From the NCBI GenBank assembly GCA_023375785.1, contig SZWC01023408.1, positions 9,822 through 40,229 of the forward strand: a DNA stretch of 30,408 nt, in the 5' to 3' direction. Position numbers and translations under genes: made by a program. This DNA is from Penium margaritaceum. Taxonomy: Eukaryota; Streptophyta; Zygnematophyceae; Desmidiales; Peniaceae. The notes below the pieces were generated by a model that did not search any database, was not told the origin of the DNA, and was given only the letters and a program-made list of their open reading frames with translations. Shown here piece by piece: positions 17,536 through 27,210 of this stretch (its first letter is position 1; each line of letters opens with the position of its first letter).

Positions 17536-19886
17536 TTACACAACTCCATTGTCAGGTAACATGTCAAGGTCTGGCAGCCCCATCTCGAGAACAAGGTCGC
17601 GGACCATGGCATACTGACGATGGAAAGCAGCCTCCTCTGCCTCATGCCTTGCCCACCTAGTCTCTTCATCTGGGTCGTACTCCTTGTGTGAAGTGTCCGA
17701 ATCTGTCCACTCTGAAGTGCGCTCACCTTGTGGTACAGGCCCGGCGACTAAGACCTCGGTGTTCCCCTCCTTCTCTGAACCGAACTCCTCGTACTCTTCC
17801 TCCTCCTCCTCCCCCTCCTTTGCCTGGCCGGTTGCTGTCTGCTCTTGCGTTAGGTCTCCCTCTTCAGGTGCCTCCTCAGTTGTTGCCCCTGTAGTTGCTG
17901 CACTTGTTCGTGTGCTTATACCGGCTTCAGTGTCTGCTGCATCCATGATGGCTCCTACAGCATCCTCAGCACCATTGGCTGCAGCAACCTGCTGGCCTTG
18001 CAGCTTAGCCGGGTGTGCCGCAGCCATTTGTACCGGTGTTACAGCGGGTGGTTTCTCGCAGCGTTTCATAGGGTGGCCCTTCTGGCCATACCGTCCACAA
18101 ATGTGGTTTGCGCGCAGTAGATCCCTCCGCCACTTGCGTTTGCCCAGCGGACGGCCCACTGCACGGCCGCCAGGGGCCTGCCACCCGGGTCCCGGGGGGT
18201 CCCCCTCACGGTCTGCTTCCGGGGGGGCTGGCTTCAACGTCCTGAGGTTGACGCCCGGCATGGGGTGGCCGTAGCAACACTTCCACATGGCGATGCTGTA
18301 CGCCATGTCGGTGTAGTTATCTGGTGTCACGCCATTCTCCAACAGCACAGCACATGCGTGCACACACGGAATGCCGAACTCCTGATAGTGACCATAGCTG
18401 CACTTCTGCATCCGGCAGTCCACCTGCCGCGGCACACCCCAGCTCCATGTCACTGTGGCCATGAGGTTCCCGGTGTGCACCACCTTGTAGTCTCGGGCTG
18501 CCAAGTAGTTGTGCGTCAACGCCTTTCCGGGAGTGGTCGCCCACTTCCTCTCCACCTTGCTGCCCATGTTGATGTTGTGTGCCAGCTTTTTGCGGGGTGT
18601 GAACAACTTCTGTATGAAGGGGTACAGACTGGCGAAGCAGTAGAACGAAAAGAGCCTACGTGCTTTGACAATCCGTGCGTTGAGAGATTCTGCGACATTG
18701 CTTGTGGTGTGCCCGCCACACCCCGGTGGCCCGTGAAAGCGGCTCCAGGAGCGTAGTGGGATCCCTCCCGACTCCCCATCACCGAACACATAGTGTGCAA
18801 TACCCTGGTTTGTCTGCACGAGCTCCATGCTGAGCCTGTCGTATTCCTCCCGCTCGTATGCGTGTGCCAGCTGCCAGAAGATGTCCGCTGCAGCCTTGCT
18901 GTGCGCCACCCGGAAATTCTCCTTGATGTGGAAGGTGCAGTACTTGTGGTTGGTCCGAGGGAGGAGCTTCGGCATGGCTGCGAGGAGTCCTGCATCACGG
19001 TTGTTAATGATTGTGGTGTCGCCTTCATGCATGGTCCAGGAAACGTTAGACAGCTGGAACAGAAACCACCCCCAGTTGTCCTCGTCCTCCTTTCTGACAA
19101 GGGCGTAGGCCATTGGCACACTGTTGTTGTTGGCATCGAAAGACTGCGCAATCAAAAGTACTTGTTTGTAGCCGTTTTTGAGATAGGTGCCGTTGATAGT
19201 AACAATACGCCAAACGTGAGGCCACGCTTTCCGGCATGCACCTGGCGCCACAAAACATCGACAAAACGGCTTGGCCTTCTGCTCCGCCACGGCGATGGTG
19301 TTGGGGTCGACTCGCATCAGCTGCATGTGCGGAAGAAAACACACCCATCAATCTGGGAGCATAAACATAACCCGTCCCATGTGAACTTGACCTTAAGTGA
19401 AGCAGGTCTCACCTCGGCACAAAACGTGGGGAAAAGAGCCCACGACATGGACGTCTCCCCCATGACTTCCTTCTGGGCCTTGTCCCGCGCCCTCCAGATG
19501 ATCTGGTAGCCCACCTTCTCGTGTGTGACAGCTTTGACGACCGCACCGATGGCTTTGGCGTCAGTGGTTGGGTCTCGGGCCACCGTGTCCCGGATACGTC
19601 GCAAGACCCACTTAGTTGTCTGCGCCGGGTTGCCCTTCATCTGGCCCGGGGTGCACTTATGTCCCTCCACGTAGGAAGACACAGTGGAGCTGTTGGACTT
19701 GCTCGACATGGAAGCACGGATTACCCACGGGCATCCATCGCTCTTGCGGTTGCGGCAGCGGACCACAATTCGGCCGGGTTTAGACCTCTCCCACTTGAGG
19801 GGGGAATGCTGCTTGACTGCGTAATCCTCGATGGCGCAGCGACACTCCTCCATGGTCTGAAATTCCATGCCACATGGGAACTCCAC
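17536..19886 (-). CDS. MULE transposase (MuDR/mudrA-like), two exons, key residues altered
   Basis: Exon 1 (19413-19886) carries the MuDR-type N-terminal DNA-binding domain: CGMEFQTMEECRCAIEDYAV, VVRCRNRKSDGCPWVIRAS. It joins in phase 0, across a 92-nt intron, to exon 2 (17536-19320), giving FPTFCAE followed by LMRVDPNTIA. Exon 2 holds the MULE transposase domain (INGTYLKNGYKQVLLIAQ, YALVRKEDEDNWGWFLFQL, CTFHIKENF, TTSNVAESLN), a SWIM zinc finger (CSYGHYQEFGIPCVHA), a CCHC-like knuckle (CGRYGQKGHPMKRC) and an acidic tail. The positions that are Asp in active relatives read Asn (19192-19194 and 19000-19002); one SWIM Cys and one knuckle Cys read Tyr (18394-18396 and 18088-18090). No stop interrupts about 590 codons of exon 2. 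The first ATG in frame is 19866-19868; the frame is open a little further, so an upstream exon is possible. Confidence 0.9.
19321..19412 (-). other. 92-nt GT-AG intron of the MULE transposase
   Basis: Donor GAG|GTGAGACC and acceptor GCACATGCAG|CTG on the minus strand. Removing it joins two parts of a domain that is continuous in other MULE transposases (FCAE followed by LMRV) in the same phase. Confidence 0.88.
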
Positions 19887-19973
19887 ACCATCAGCGTTGT
19901 CATATTCGTCGGAGGGGCGTGCATAAAAACAGCAGCATTAGACAACATGTTGAAAGATGCGGGACATGCGGGA

Positions 19974-20786
19974 TCACATGCTGCGCAGTGGGCTTACGAT
20001 TGTGCGAGGGTACTGTGGGCTTGTGGGGTGGGCCTTGCTCCTTACGCGACTTTGTGTTAGGTCAACACAGGTTGACCTAGGAGGCACTCTAGACCAGAAA
20101 TAGCATGGGCCATGACACGAGACCAACGGGATGGAACTCATACCACTAGGTGGGTAGTAGCGTTCCGAACGGACCCGCACTTCTTTGCCACCTTTGTATG
20201 TGACGGGACCGGGGTCAGGGGAACCGGGGGTTATAGATGCCAACAATTCTGCTTCTTGCTGCCTCTCCCATTCGTTGCACTCTCTCATGTCGTCATCCCA
20301 CTCGGCAAAAGACCGCACGTGCATGAGGTCGACATAGTCGACCATTGGGTAGGCACTTAGGGCATCGAGGTAGTGTGGGTCTTGCGAGAGTTGATGTCGT
20401 GTGCTACGTGTGGCGTAGACAGTTTGCCGAGCTTTGCTCGGCGAACCGATCAAAGTTGAGGCTGCCATGCAGCCAAAATGAGGGCATGTTGGATAGAAAA
20501 ATGACGAATAGATATGTACCATGCCCCCATGACCCTGACTTACCGGGTCCGAGGATGCCGGCCGGCGCCATGGGAATGACGAGACAGCGGGACGGGTGAC
20601 GAGGAGCTGCCAGGGCGACAGTGATGCAACATGCAACATAGAATGACGGACGTGGGAGACCCTTGCCAGCCGCAGGGCGCGGAGTAACCTTACCGAGGTG
20701 CACTCGTCCACCGTCGGAGATAGGGGGGGGGGAGGTTTAGCGTACAAAAGCAAATGCGTGCACCGATTGGCCCAAGTACATGCCAT
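19974..20786 (-). CDS. hypothetical open frame upstream of the transposase
   Basis: Open on the minus strand for 270 codons. The stretch around 20130-20400 looks protein-like (YPMVDYVDLMHVRSFAEWDD, ECNEWERQQEAELLASITPG), while the flanks look like translated non-coding sequence. A donor-like GTATGAG occurs near 20140. It may contain a 5' exon of the transposase transcript or an unrelated small gene. No family is recognised. Confidence 0.25.
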   Translation of the reverse strand: MACTWANRCTHLLLYAKPPPPLSPTVDECTSVRLLRALRLARVSHVRHSMLHVASLSPWQLLVTRPAVSSFPWRRPASSDPVSQGHGGMVHIYSSFFYPTCPHFGCMAASTLIGSPSKARQTVYATRSTRHQLSQDPHYLDALSAYPMVDYVDLMHVRSFAEWDDDMRECNEWERQQEAELLASITPGSPDPGPVTYKGGKEVRVRSERYYPPSGMSSIPLVSCHGPCYFWSRVPPRSTCVDLTQSRVRSKAHPTSPQYPRTIVSPLRSM

Positions 20787-21179
20787 CGTGGCAACAATGT
20801 ACGTAGATTACATTCCGTGACAAATAACAAGGTGCCGTTTGCAAACGCTCATGGGGCCAACGGGAAATGCACGTGTCGACGACCACCAATTGCGCTGTAC
20901 AAAGCGTGAAAGGAGATGGAAAGAGAAGGCTGACTACTCAGAAGCTGCAAGGAAGTTAAATGAACGCAACAGTTTCCACCTTCAAAGGCCGGAGAATAAG
21001 GTACTTTACGTGCATAATGCGAACATCGGACGTCGACTCCGTAACTTGTAAACATCCCATCGACCTTCGCGACCAAGTCTGGACGGCGGACATGATGGAC
21101 CTAGTGTCCAGAATGATGTACGACAGGTTTTGATTGAAACTCATTTTTGACAAGTTACAATCTGAAATATTCTCGTTGT
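20787..21179. other. unassigned stretch between upstream frame and right MULE end
   Basis: No domain, repeat or RNA gene is recognised. It probably contains the promoter of the leftward transposase gene, but no clear TATA box is placed with confidence. Confidence 0.3.
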
Positions 21180-21208
21180 CTTGCCCCCACTTTTTAAGTG
21201 GGGGCAAG
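21180..21208. repeat. perfect 13-bp hairpin near the right MULE end
   Basis: CTTGCCCCCACTT, loop TTT, AAGTGGGGGCAAG. It is made of two inverted copies of the GCCCCCA box used in the terminal inverted repeats. Confidence 0.85.
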
Positions 21209-21257
21209 ACGTCGATAATACTTCATCCGTACTAGGCATCCCAGCCATAATTCCCCG

Positions 21258-21382
21258 GAGCACCAAAATGGGGGCAACGTAGCCATGAATTTTCGGAATG
21301 GGGGTGACCTAGCCATTTTTCTCAGAATGGGGGCGTTTCAGACATGCCGAGGCGAGAATGGGGGCGACTTACAAAGTCGCCC
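21258..21382 (-). repeat. right terminal inverted repeat of the MULE
   Basis: Reverse complement of the left repeat. Boxes of AATGGGGGC or AATGGGGGT occur near 21270, 21296, 21327 and 21357, with the shared spacer GACCTAGCCATTTTTCTCAG. The outermost 18 bases match the left end at about 12 of 18 positions. It is shorter than the left repeat by about two boxes. Confidence 0.8.
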
Positions 21383-21391
21383 TCGTAGCTG
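21383..21391. repeat. 9-bp target site duplication, right copy (MULE)
   Basis: TCGTAGCTG; partner TCGTAACTG at 5824-5832, one transition apart. Confidence 0.75.
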
Positions 21392-21660
21392 ATGGGAGCG
21401 GGAGGGTCTCCTAGACACCAAAACAAGCCCTGGGATTGAACCCGGTCCCCCAAACAACCTACAGTTTTTATACTTCTGGGTGTTTCCACCAGCGGTGGAA
21501 TTTCTGTGTGATTCTAGTCATGAGATGTTCTCTTCCTTCTTGTGCGCTGCACAGGAAGGGGGTGTGTTGTTGTTGTGTGTGTTGTACACGGCTTACGGTG
21601 ACACCTTGGCTCATGTCCATTCACGTGCAGATCCCTGAGACTGGCGACGGTGGCAGAAGA
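21392..21660. other. short spacer between MULE and copia C
   Basis: No gene is seen. GGGATTGAACCCGG near 21430 resembles a pol III B box on the minus strand but stands alone. The sequence just left of element C does not duplicate the sequence to its right. Confidence 0.4.
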
Positions 21661-22081
21661 TGTTGGTTTATGGCATGTGGTGACCTCTGGCCCGTTGCAC
21701 ACTCCACACACACTTATGCAGGTGACTGAGCAAGAAGACTGTCTTCAGGCAATGCCTCCATTGCGGTTGCTGATCAGTAGACCCACCGTGCAGCAGCCCA
21801 TGGCATCGGCACAATCTTTTGCCTTGGTAAACATTGTTTGTGACAGTGGTACTCGGGTTCATCCTGGATGTTGCTCTTGCTGGTCGTGACTTGAGATATT
21901 AGACAGCAAGATATTCCTTGGGGGGGCTTTCCAACTCCTAGCACGGTGGGGGGGGTGCCGAGAGCGAGATCGAGCTCGCTGCTCGCTCGCTCTAGGTTCC
22001 CACCCCGCCACCTAGGTAGGGTGCACCGTGTGACTCAATGCTTTTTAGCGACTTCTCACTCAATGTCGACTTCGCCATCCA
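21661..22081 (+). repeat. 5' LTR of copia C
   Basis: 421 bp, starting TGTTGGTTTATGGCATGTGG and ending TTCGCCATCCA. It matches 28991-29409 along its length. It includes a run of G followed by GCCGAGAGCGAGATC near 21955. No clear TATA box is seen. Confidence 0.9.
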
Positions 22082-22827
22082 TGGCTGCGATGAGGGCGAC
22101 GCATTGAACCGTCGGCCCATCCTAGGGACCGTGGTAGGCATTTCCGCCGTGGCCTCTACTCTCGCCGTCGCTTCCGCACTCTACGCTGCTCTCTTGCAGC
22201 TGCCTCCTTCCCTTTCAGCCTTAGTGGAGCCTAGGCTGCAGCAGTTTGCATCCCGCAGCCGGTTTCCTCTACGTCAGCTCCCCGCCTGCCCGCCGCCACC
22301 GTTTGACAGCGGCGGAACTACCCCTGCCCTACTGCGGCTCTCTATCCTGCTGCGGCCCTCTACCCAGCCCACATCTGAACTTCTATCCCGGGCTGGGCCT
22401 ACGTCCGCGCCCCGCATTCCGCAGCACTGGGCCTCAACTGTCTCGCTGCATAGTTGGCCGCGGAGCAGTTGGCCGCTTGCCGGCAACATCCGCGTTATCC
22501 CGTCAGCAGCAAACACGGCTATAACTACAGCTTGTCTCTCTGCCCATGACTGTCCCAATTGTCTCTTTCAGCACACCGCATTGGCTTTGGCAGCAGCAGC
22601 TCTCTCCGTCTGCTCCTGCCTCCTTGGTGTCGACAGCGGTCGCGTTGGCGCAGCACGGGCCTTACAACTCTGTCCCCACCGAGGCTGCCCACGAGGAGCG
22701 GCGGGTGTCACCCCGTGAGCAACGATGGCCTTGCACCAGAGGCGGGAGCCCCGTGTCTGACTCCTCTGCCTTTCCCCACCATAATCCGGTAAGCCCTCCG
22801 TCTCCTCACACCTATCGTTGGTTTTAG
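22082..22827 (+). other. 5' leader of copia C
   Basis: Between the LTR and the extra ORF. A frame starting in the LTR (ATG 22038) stays open to 22718, but I find no counterpart in element A, so I do not call it a gene. A donor-like CCGGTAAGCCC (GT at 22789-22790) and an acceptor-like TTGGTTTTAG (ending 22827) lie just before the extra ORF. The 39 nt between them is unusually short for an intron. Confidence 0.45.
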
Positions 22828-23412
22828 GAGGGTGCTGACTTTGCTGCCTACGCATCTGCCGCGGCCGACCTCCACGTTGCTCTTTGTCGCGACATCGTCT
22901 ACCTTACCAACGCACTCACTCGTGTTGCATTCACGGTCATAATCGCAGCCGTGGCGTCAACAGCAACCTTTGCAGCGGCGGCCCGGGCGGCACGTGCCCC
23001 AGCGTCGACTTCAGTTGCACGTGCCACCGAATCCTACACGGAGGCCGCCATGGTATTTGGTCCTATTGCGGCAGCTGCTGTTGACATTGGCACCCAGGTA
23101 TCGGCTGCTGCAGCCGCTGTCGCCTCCGCCACCTCCTCTGCTGCATCTGCCACAGCGGCCGCCGTAGCAGCTGTTCGTACCTCCACAATCGCAGCAGCCA
23201 CATCTGCATCGTCCTCGTCATCTGTGTCTGTCAGTCTAGTGACTGCAGCTGTCTCAGTCTGTGCTGTGTTCATCACGCTGGACACAACCACTGTGACTGG
23301 CGCCCTGACCTTTCTTATCTCAGCTGCGTCTGCAGTGTCTATTCTCTCAGCCGTTGCATCTGCTGCTATTCCACCTCTCCTTGTTTTTCTGCACTCTCCT
23401 CCCTCCTCTTGA
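22828..23412 (+). CDS. extra alanine-rich hydrophobic ORF upstream of gag (copia C)
   Basis: Open from just after a TAG at 22825-22827 to the stop at 23410-23412, about 194 codons; the first ATG is at 22951, yet similarity to element A begins before it (DIVYLTNAL against DILTAL). It has an N-terminal hydrophobic stretch (FTVIIAAVASTATFAAAA), a central Ala/Ser/Thr region, and a C-terminal hydrophobic half ending IPPLLVF. The stop is about 184 nt before gag, as in A (about 175). The start may come from splicing, a non-AUG codon or a lost ATG. No family is recognised, and Sirevirus-type extra genes lie 3' of pol, not here. The gag frame differs from this frame, so a simple read-through fusion is not possible in C. 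Confidence 0.55.
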   Translation, partial: EGADFAAYASAAADLHVALCRDIVYLTNALTRVAFTVIIAAVASTATFAAAARAARAPASTSVARATESYTEAAMVFGPIAAAAVDIGTQVSAAAAAVASATSSAASATAAAVAAVRTSTIAAATSASSSSSVSVSLVTAAVSVCAVFITLDTTTVTGALTFLISAASAVSILSAVASAAIPPLLVFLHSPPSS

Positions 23413-23596
23413 GCGTGCACCTTGCATGCCTTGCATCTCCTGCTCTTCTGCTCCTCTTGTTCTGGGCTGCCCTGGGGCTGGGAATCGTCTTGCAGCACTG
23501 TCTACGTGTACCTAAGGCCCATCTCAGTTTTTCCATGCCCACTGGGGCGGGGGAAACTCTGCCATTTTTTTTTGGCGGAGCCCCTTCTTTGTCACC

Positions 23597-25122
23597 ATGC
23601 CGGGTGACGAAGATTCGGTCATAGCAGACCTGCAACGGCAGCTCAACCGAGCTCTTGAGGCCCAGCGTGAAGCTGAGGACTGCCTCAAGCTCGTTGAGGA
23701 CATCCGCTCAGCATTTGCTGACGAAGTTGCTGCCCACGTGCTTAAGGGTCTGCCTACCGCCTCTGCTGTCTTGCCTGCTGGCTCCACCACTGACACCGGC
23801 TCTGGTGCCCCCTCTTCCACCTCTTCCTCTGCCCAGACCTCTGCTGCTAATGCTTCAGCTGCCTTGGCTGTCACAGCACCCCACCAGCATGACTTTTTCT
23901 CTTAGCCCCCAGTTCTCACCTCCAGTCTCGCCTTCTCCTCCTGGGAGGTGCGCTTTAGCGCCTGGGCTCCAGGGGAACGTCTCCGGGAGTATTACTCGCC
24001 CCCTGACCCTTCCTCCTCCTTCATCCCCGTCCTTGCTGAAGCTTCCCGCGCTGTCCGTACTCTCATTGCCGTGGCGCCTGAGCACCTGGTTGATGACATC
24101 GGCACATTCAATGCTGACCCCTCAGCTTGGCGCTCAACAGATCCAGTTGGTGCCTATTCCATGCTTCGTCGCCACACCACCTTCACCGGTCAAGCCGCTC
24201 GGAGTGTTCTGACGGTCCAATTTAACATGTTCCTTATGCGCTCCGATGAGTCTGCTGACGCCTCTTGGGCGCGCGGTCTCAAACTCCTTCGTGAGCTGGG
24301 GGATACGGCCCCCGGCCAATTATCGGCCGTCCTCAGTAAGGTCAACGGGCTCATCCCTGAGCTCTCTGACCTCCTTCGTGACGTCGCCCCTGCTGAGCTG
24401 CAGCGCCTTGCCTCGCAGCCTGTCCCACCAAAGTCTCCTCCCGGCATCAGTGCTCTTGGGATTTTGCTGCCGATCGCCTTGCCGCCTGGTGGGCTAGTCT
24501 GCGGAACCGTTGGCTGCACCGCTCCTCCGTCACTGGTATCGCTGCGATCACCACCACCTCGTCACCCTCCTCAACTTCGACATCCTCTTCCTCCTCCTCT
24601 TCCTCAGCAGCCTCTACTGCATCGGTCCTTGCCGCCCAGGGGCGTGGTCGAGGCAAGGGTCGCGACAAGGGTAAGGGCAAGGAAAAGCCCCCTGCCACTC
24701 CTACTCGTGTGCCTGGCGCCGTGGTCTGCTGGAACTGCGGGTCCGATGAACACTCCGCGCGGGTGTGCCCCGCTCCATTGGATGACCTGCGTCCTGCTCG
24801 CGCTATGCGCGCTCATTGGGCTCGCACTTCCGGTGCCTCCGCGACATCCAGCTCCGGCTCCAGCTAAGTCTCCTCCTCGGCCTCCACTTCCACCTCCTCC
24901 GCATGGGCCTACTCCACCGCTGGTGTCCCTCCTGCTCCACCTCCGGTTCTCTACCCGTGGAGCTGGTCGCCGCCCTATGGTGTACCTACATACGTCGGCC
25001 CTCCTTCCTCTGGCTACACAGCTCTACCGTGGTTTCCTCTACCCTCGGGGGGGTCGGCCCCGTCTCCTGCCCCTTCAGTCTCTGGCGATGGCGAGCGTCA
25101 GCTGGAGCAATCTATTCTTTAG
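23597..25122 (+). pseudogene. gag of copia C
   Basis: Starts MPGDEDSVIADLQ with a coiled-coil-like N-terminus. A TAG at 23903-23905 interrupts it, and the same frame continues into WEVRFSAWAPGERLREYY and later SVLTVQFNMFLMRSDESAD. A one-base shift near 24450 leads to the frame containing the CCHC knuckle at 24727-24768 (CWNCGSDEHSARVC), which is followed by RAMRAHWAR as in element A. Further stops are TAA at 24865-24867 and TAG near 25120. The intact length would resemble gag of A. Confidence 0.85.
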
Positions 25123-27010
25123 CTTCTGCGCCTTTGTGATCAGGGAGGTGAGAGTAGTGCATCTGTGGCCAGAGGTCCTACTTGTCAGACCGATGCTACG
25201 CCTCGTGGGGACCCCCCCGGTGATGTGCTTGGGTCCGTTTGCGTCTCCGTTCCTTGGGTCGAGCACTGGAAGCCTGTTGTACTGCCCCTCTATCTTGCTG
25301 CCTGTGATCCGTCCTCCCTCTCTACGTTCCCTGTTGGTACCGTGGCAACCCTTGGTGTCCTTGGTCCTGTCCGTGCGTCGGGTGGCTTTTGGATTCTCGA
25401 TTCCGGGGCCACCCATCACATGACGTCTGTTCGTTCATCGTTTGTCTCGTTGGGCCCGGTTGGTCCAGTTCGCTTTGTGCGTACCGGGTCTGGTCAGCTT
25501 CTCCCCATTCAGGGTGTTGGTGTCGTTCGTTTCGTCGGCCCCAGTGGTGTGATGTTCTTGCCTAACGTGCTCTATGTTCCCTTGTTGGAACTCAGCCTGC
25601 TTTTGGTGCCATCCCTAAATGATCAAGGCATGGACTTCTCTGCTAGTTGCAATGTTGGCACCGTCCGTCTTTGTTTGTCTGGTCGTGTTCTCTTGCGTGG
25701 CCTTAAGTGTAACAAACTCTATTGTGTGCCCCTCCTTCTCCCTCCGGCCCCCGCTGTTGGTTCTGCACTTGCTCATGTTGCACCCTCTCTTTCCCCAGAG
25801 CATATCCGCCTCTTGCATCGTCACCTCGCGCATGTCCATACTGATGCCATCACCAGCATACTTCAACCTGCTCTTGGGTTGTTGCTGTCTTCCTTCCCTT
25901 CTCCTTGTCCTGCCTCTTTTATTGACTGTGCCCAGGGTAAGATGCACCGTACCCCTTTCTCCAACTCTGAGTCGTGTTCCTCTCACCCCCTAGACCGTGT
26001 GCATGCTGATGTCATGGGGCCCCTGCCCCATGATGTGCTTGGGGATGTGGGGCGTTGTCTTGTGCCTCACCGATGACTTCTCCCGTTTTCGTTGGGTCTT
26101 TGCTCTTCGTCATAAGAGCGACGTCAGTTCTGTCATTGCAACCTGGCTTGTCCAGGCTGAGCGTGCCTGTCAGCGGTCCCTGCGTGTCTTCCGTAGTGAC
26201 GGTGGCGGTGAGTTCCTTGGGCCCACTGCCCGTTTCCTCGAGTTTAAGGGCGTGTGTCTGGAGACTTTGGCTCCTTACACACCCCAGCAGAATGGTGTCT
26301 CCGAGCGGTGGAATTGCACCCTCGCTGACGGTGTCCGCACCCTGCTGTCGGAGTCCGGTCTTCCGCCATTGTTCGCCTTTGAGGCGATGTGTTACATGAC
26401 TTGGTTCTGGAATCGTGTCCCCCATGGGCTGCTTCCTCGCACTGTCAGGCCCTTCAAGCATTGGTCTGGCACCTGTGCCGACCTACGTTTGGCTTGTGTC
26501 TGGGGGAGCATTGCCGCAGTGTGGCTGCCCGATGATCTTCGCGACGGCCAACTTGCCCAGCGCGGCCGTCTTTATCCTTTCTTGGGCGTCTCTTCACAGT
26601 CTAAGGTCTGGCGCTTTTGGGACCCCGTGCGGCAGCGCGTCGTTGAGTCCCGCGATGCCTTGCTCTTTGAGTTGGTCTTTCTTCGCGACCTTGCTCGCCT
26701 TCCTCCTGCTGACTCCCTCCGCTTGCTCTCTCGGCTGGAGGGGGCAGTCGGTCCTGGTTCTGGTGCCTCCCCAGGCCCCGCGGTTGCTCCTTTGCAACCC
26801 GCATCCTTGGACCTAGCTCCGTCGTCAGAGTCGCCTCCCACGTCGGTCTCCCTTCTCCACGCGTCGTCCAGCTCGTCCAGCACGCCGGCGTCCCCCGTCA
26901 TGTCTTCGTCTGTTCCTTCGTCTGTGTCCCCTATCCATATGGCCGCCGCTCCGGCCAGTCCGGCGGACACTGTCCCGTCATCCGAACCTGTCAGACTTGC
27001 CCGTGTCTGA
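25123..27010 (+). pseudogene. protease and integrase of copia C
   Basis: The protease has the intact motif FWILDSGATHHMT (DSG at 25399-25407). The GAG-pre-integrase motif IRLLHRHLAHVHTDAI and an IDCAQGKMHRTPF stretch follow. The integrase core has HADVMGP, then a frame change near 26056, then LTDDFSRFRWVF, FRSDGGGEF (Asp at 26198-26200) and NGVSERWN (Glu at 26303-26305), so all three catalytic acids survive. The C-terminal part includes FLGVSSQSKVWRFWDP, and a Ser/Pro-rich linker runs to a stop at 27008. One further frame change lies near 27000. Confidence 0.9.
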
Positions 27011-27210
27011 GGAGCCCACCGGCCCTGCTCCTGTCTCTCCTTTTTTCTGCGGCGGGCGTCTTCACCCCCTTCCACACCGCACTAGTACAGCCTCCACGTC
27101 CTCCACTCATCCCCCTCGTGCACCATCCGCCCAGTCTCCTGTTGTGCCCACGGGTCTGGATGCACTTGGCCTAGCCACTGGAATCGTACATCCTAGCTCA
27201 GCTCTCGGCT

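Larger units (their letters stand above)
5833..21382. mobile_element. large Mutator-like DNA transposon (MULE) with a nested copia element
   Basis: It is bounded by terminal inverted repeats of about 120-180 bp (5833-6012 and 21258-21382) and by a 9-bp target duplication. It contains a spliced MULE transposase gene on the minus strand and possible further genes. Total length is about 15.5 kb, of which about 9.3 kb is the later insertion of copia B (6289-15581), leaving an element of about 6.2 kb. In maize MuDR two genes are read towards each other from the two inverted repeats; here the transposase is read leftward from the right side, and a possible plus-strand gene starts near the left side. 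Confidence 0.8.

Noticed and set aside
17684-18274. Plus-strand Ser/Pro-rich frame opposite the transposase C-terminus
   Set aside because: Antisense shadow of the acidic, Glu-rich tail of the transposase.
18793-19509. Long plus-strand frame of over 230 codons
   Set aside because: It is antisense to the conserved MULE domain and crosses its intron without regard for the splice sites.
22038-22718. Open frame starting in the 5' LTR of element C
   Set aside because: No counterpart in the leader of element A, low-complexity content, and the same ATG in the 3' LTR leads to an unrelated short frame.
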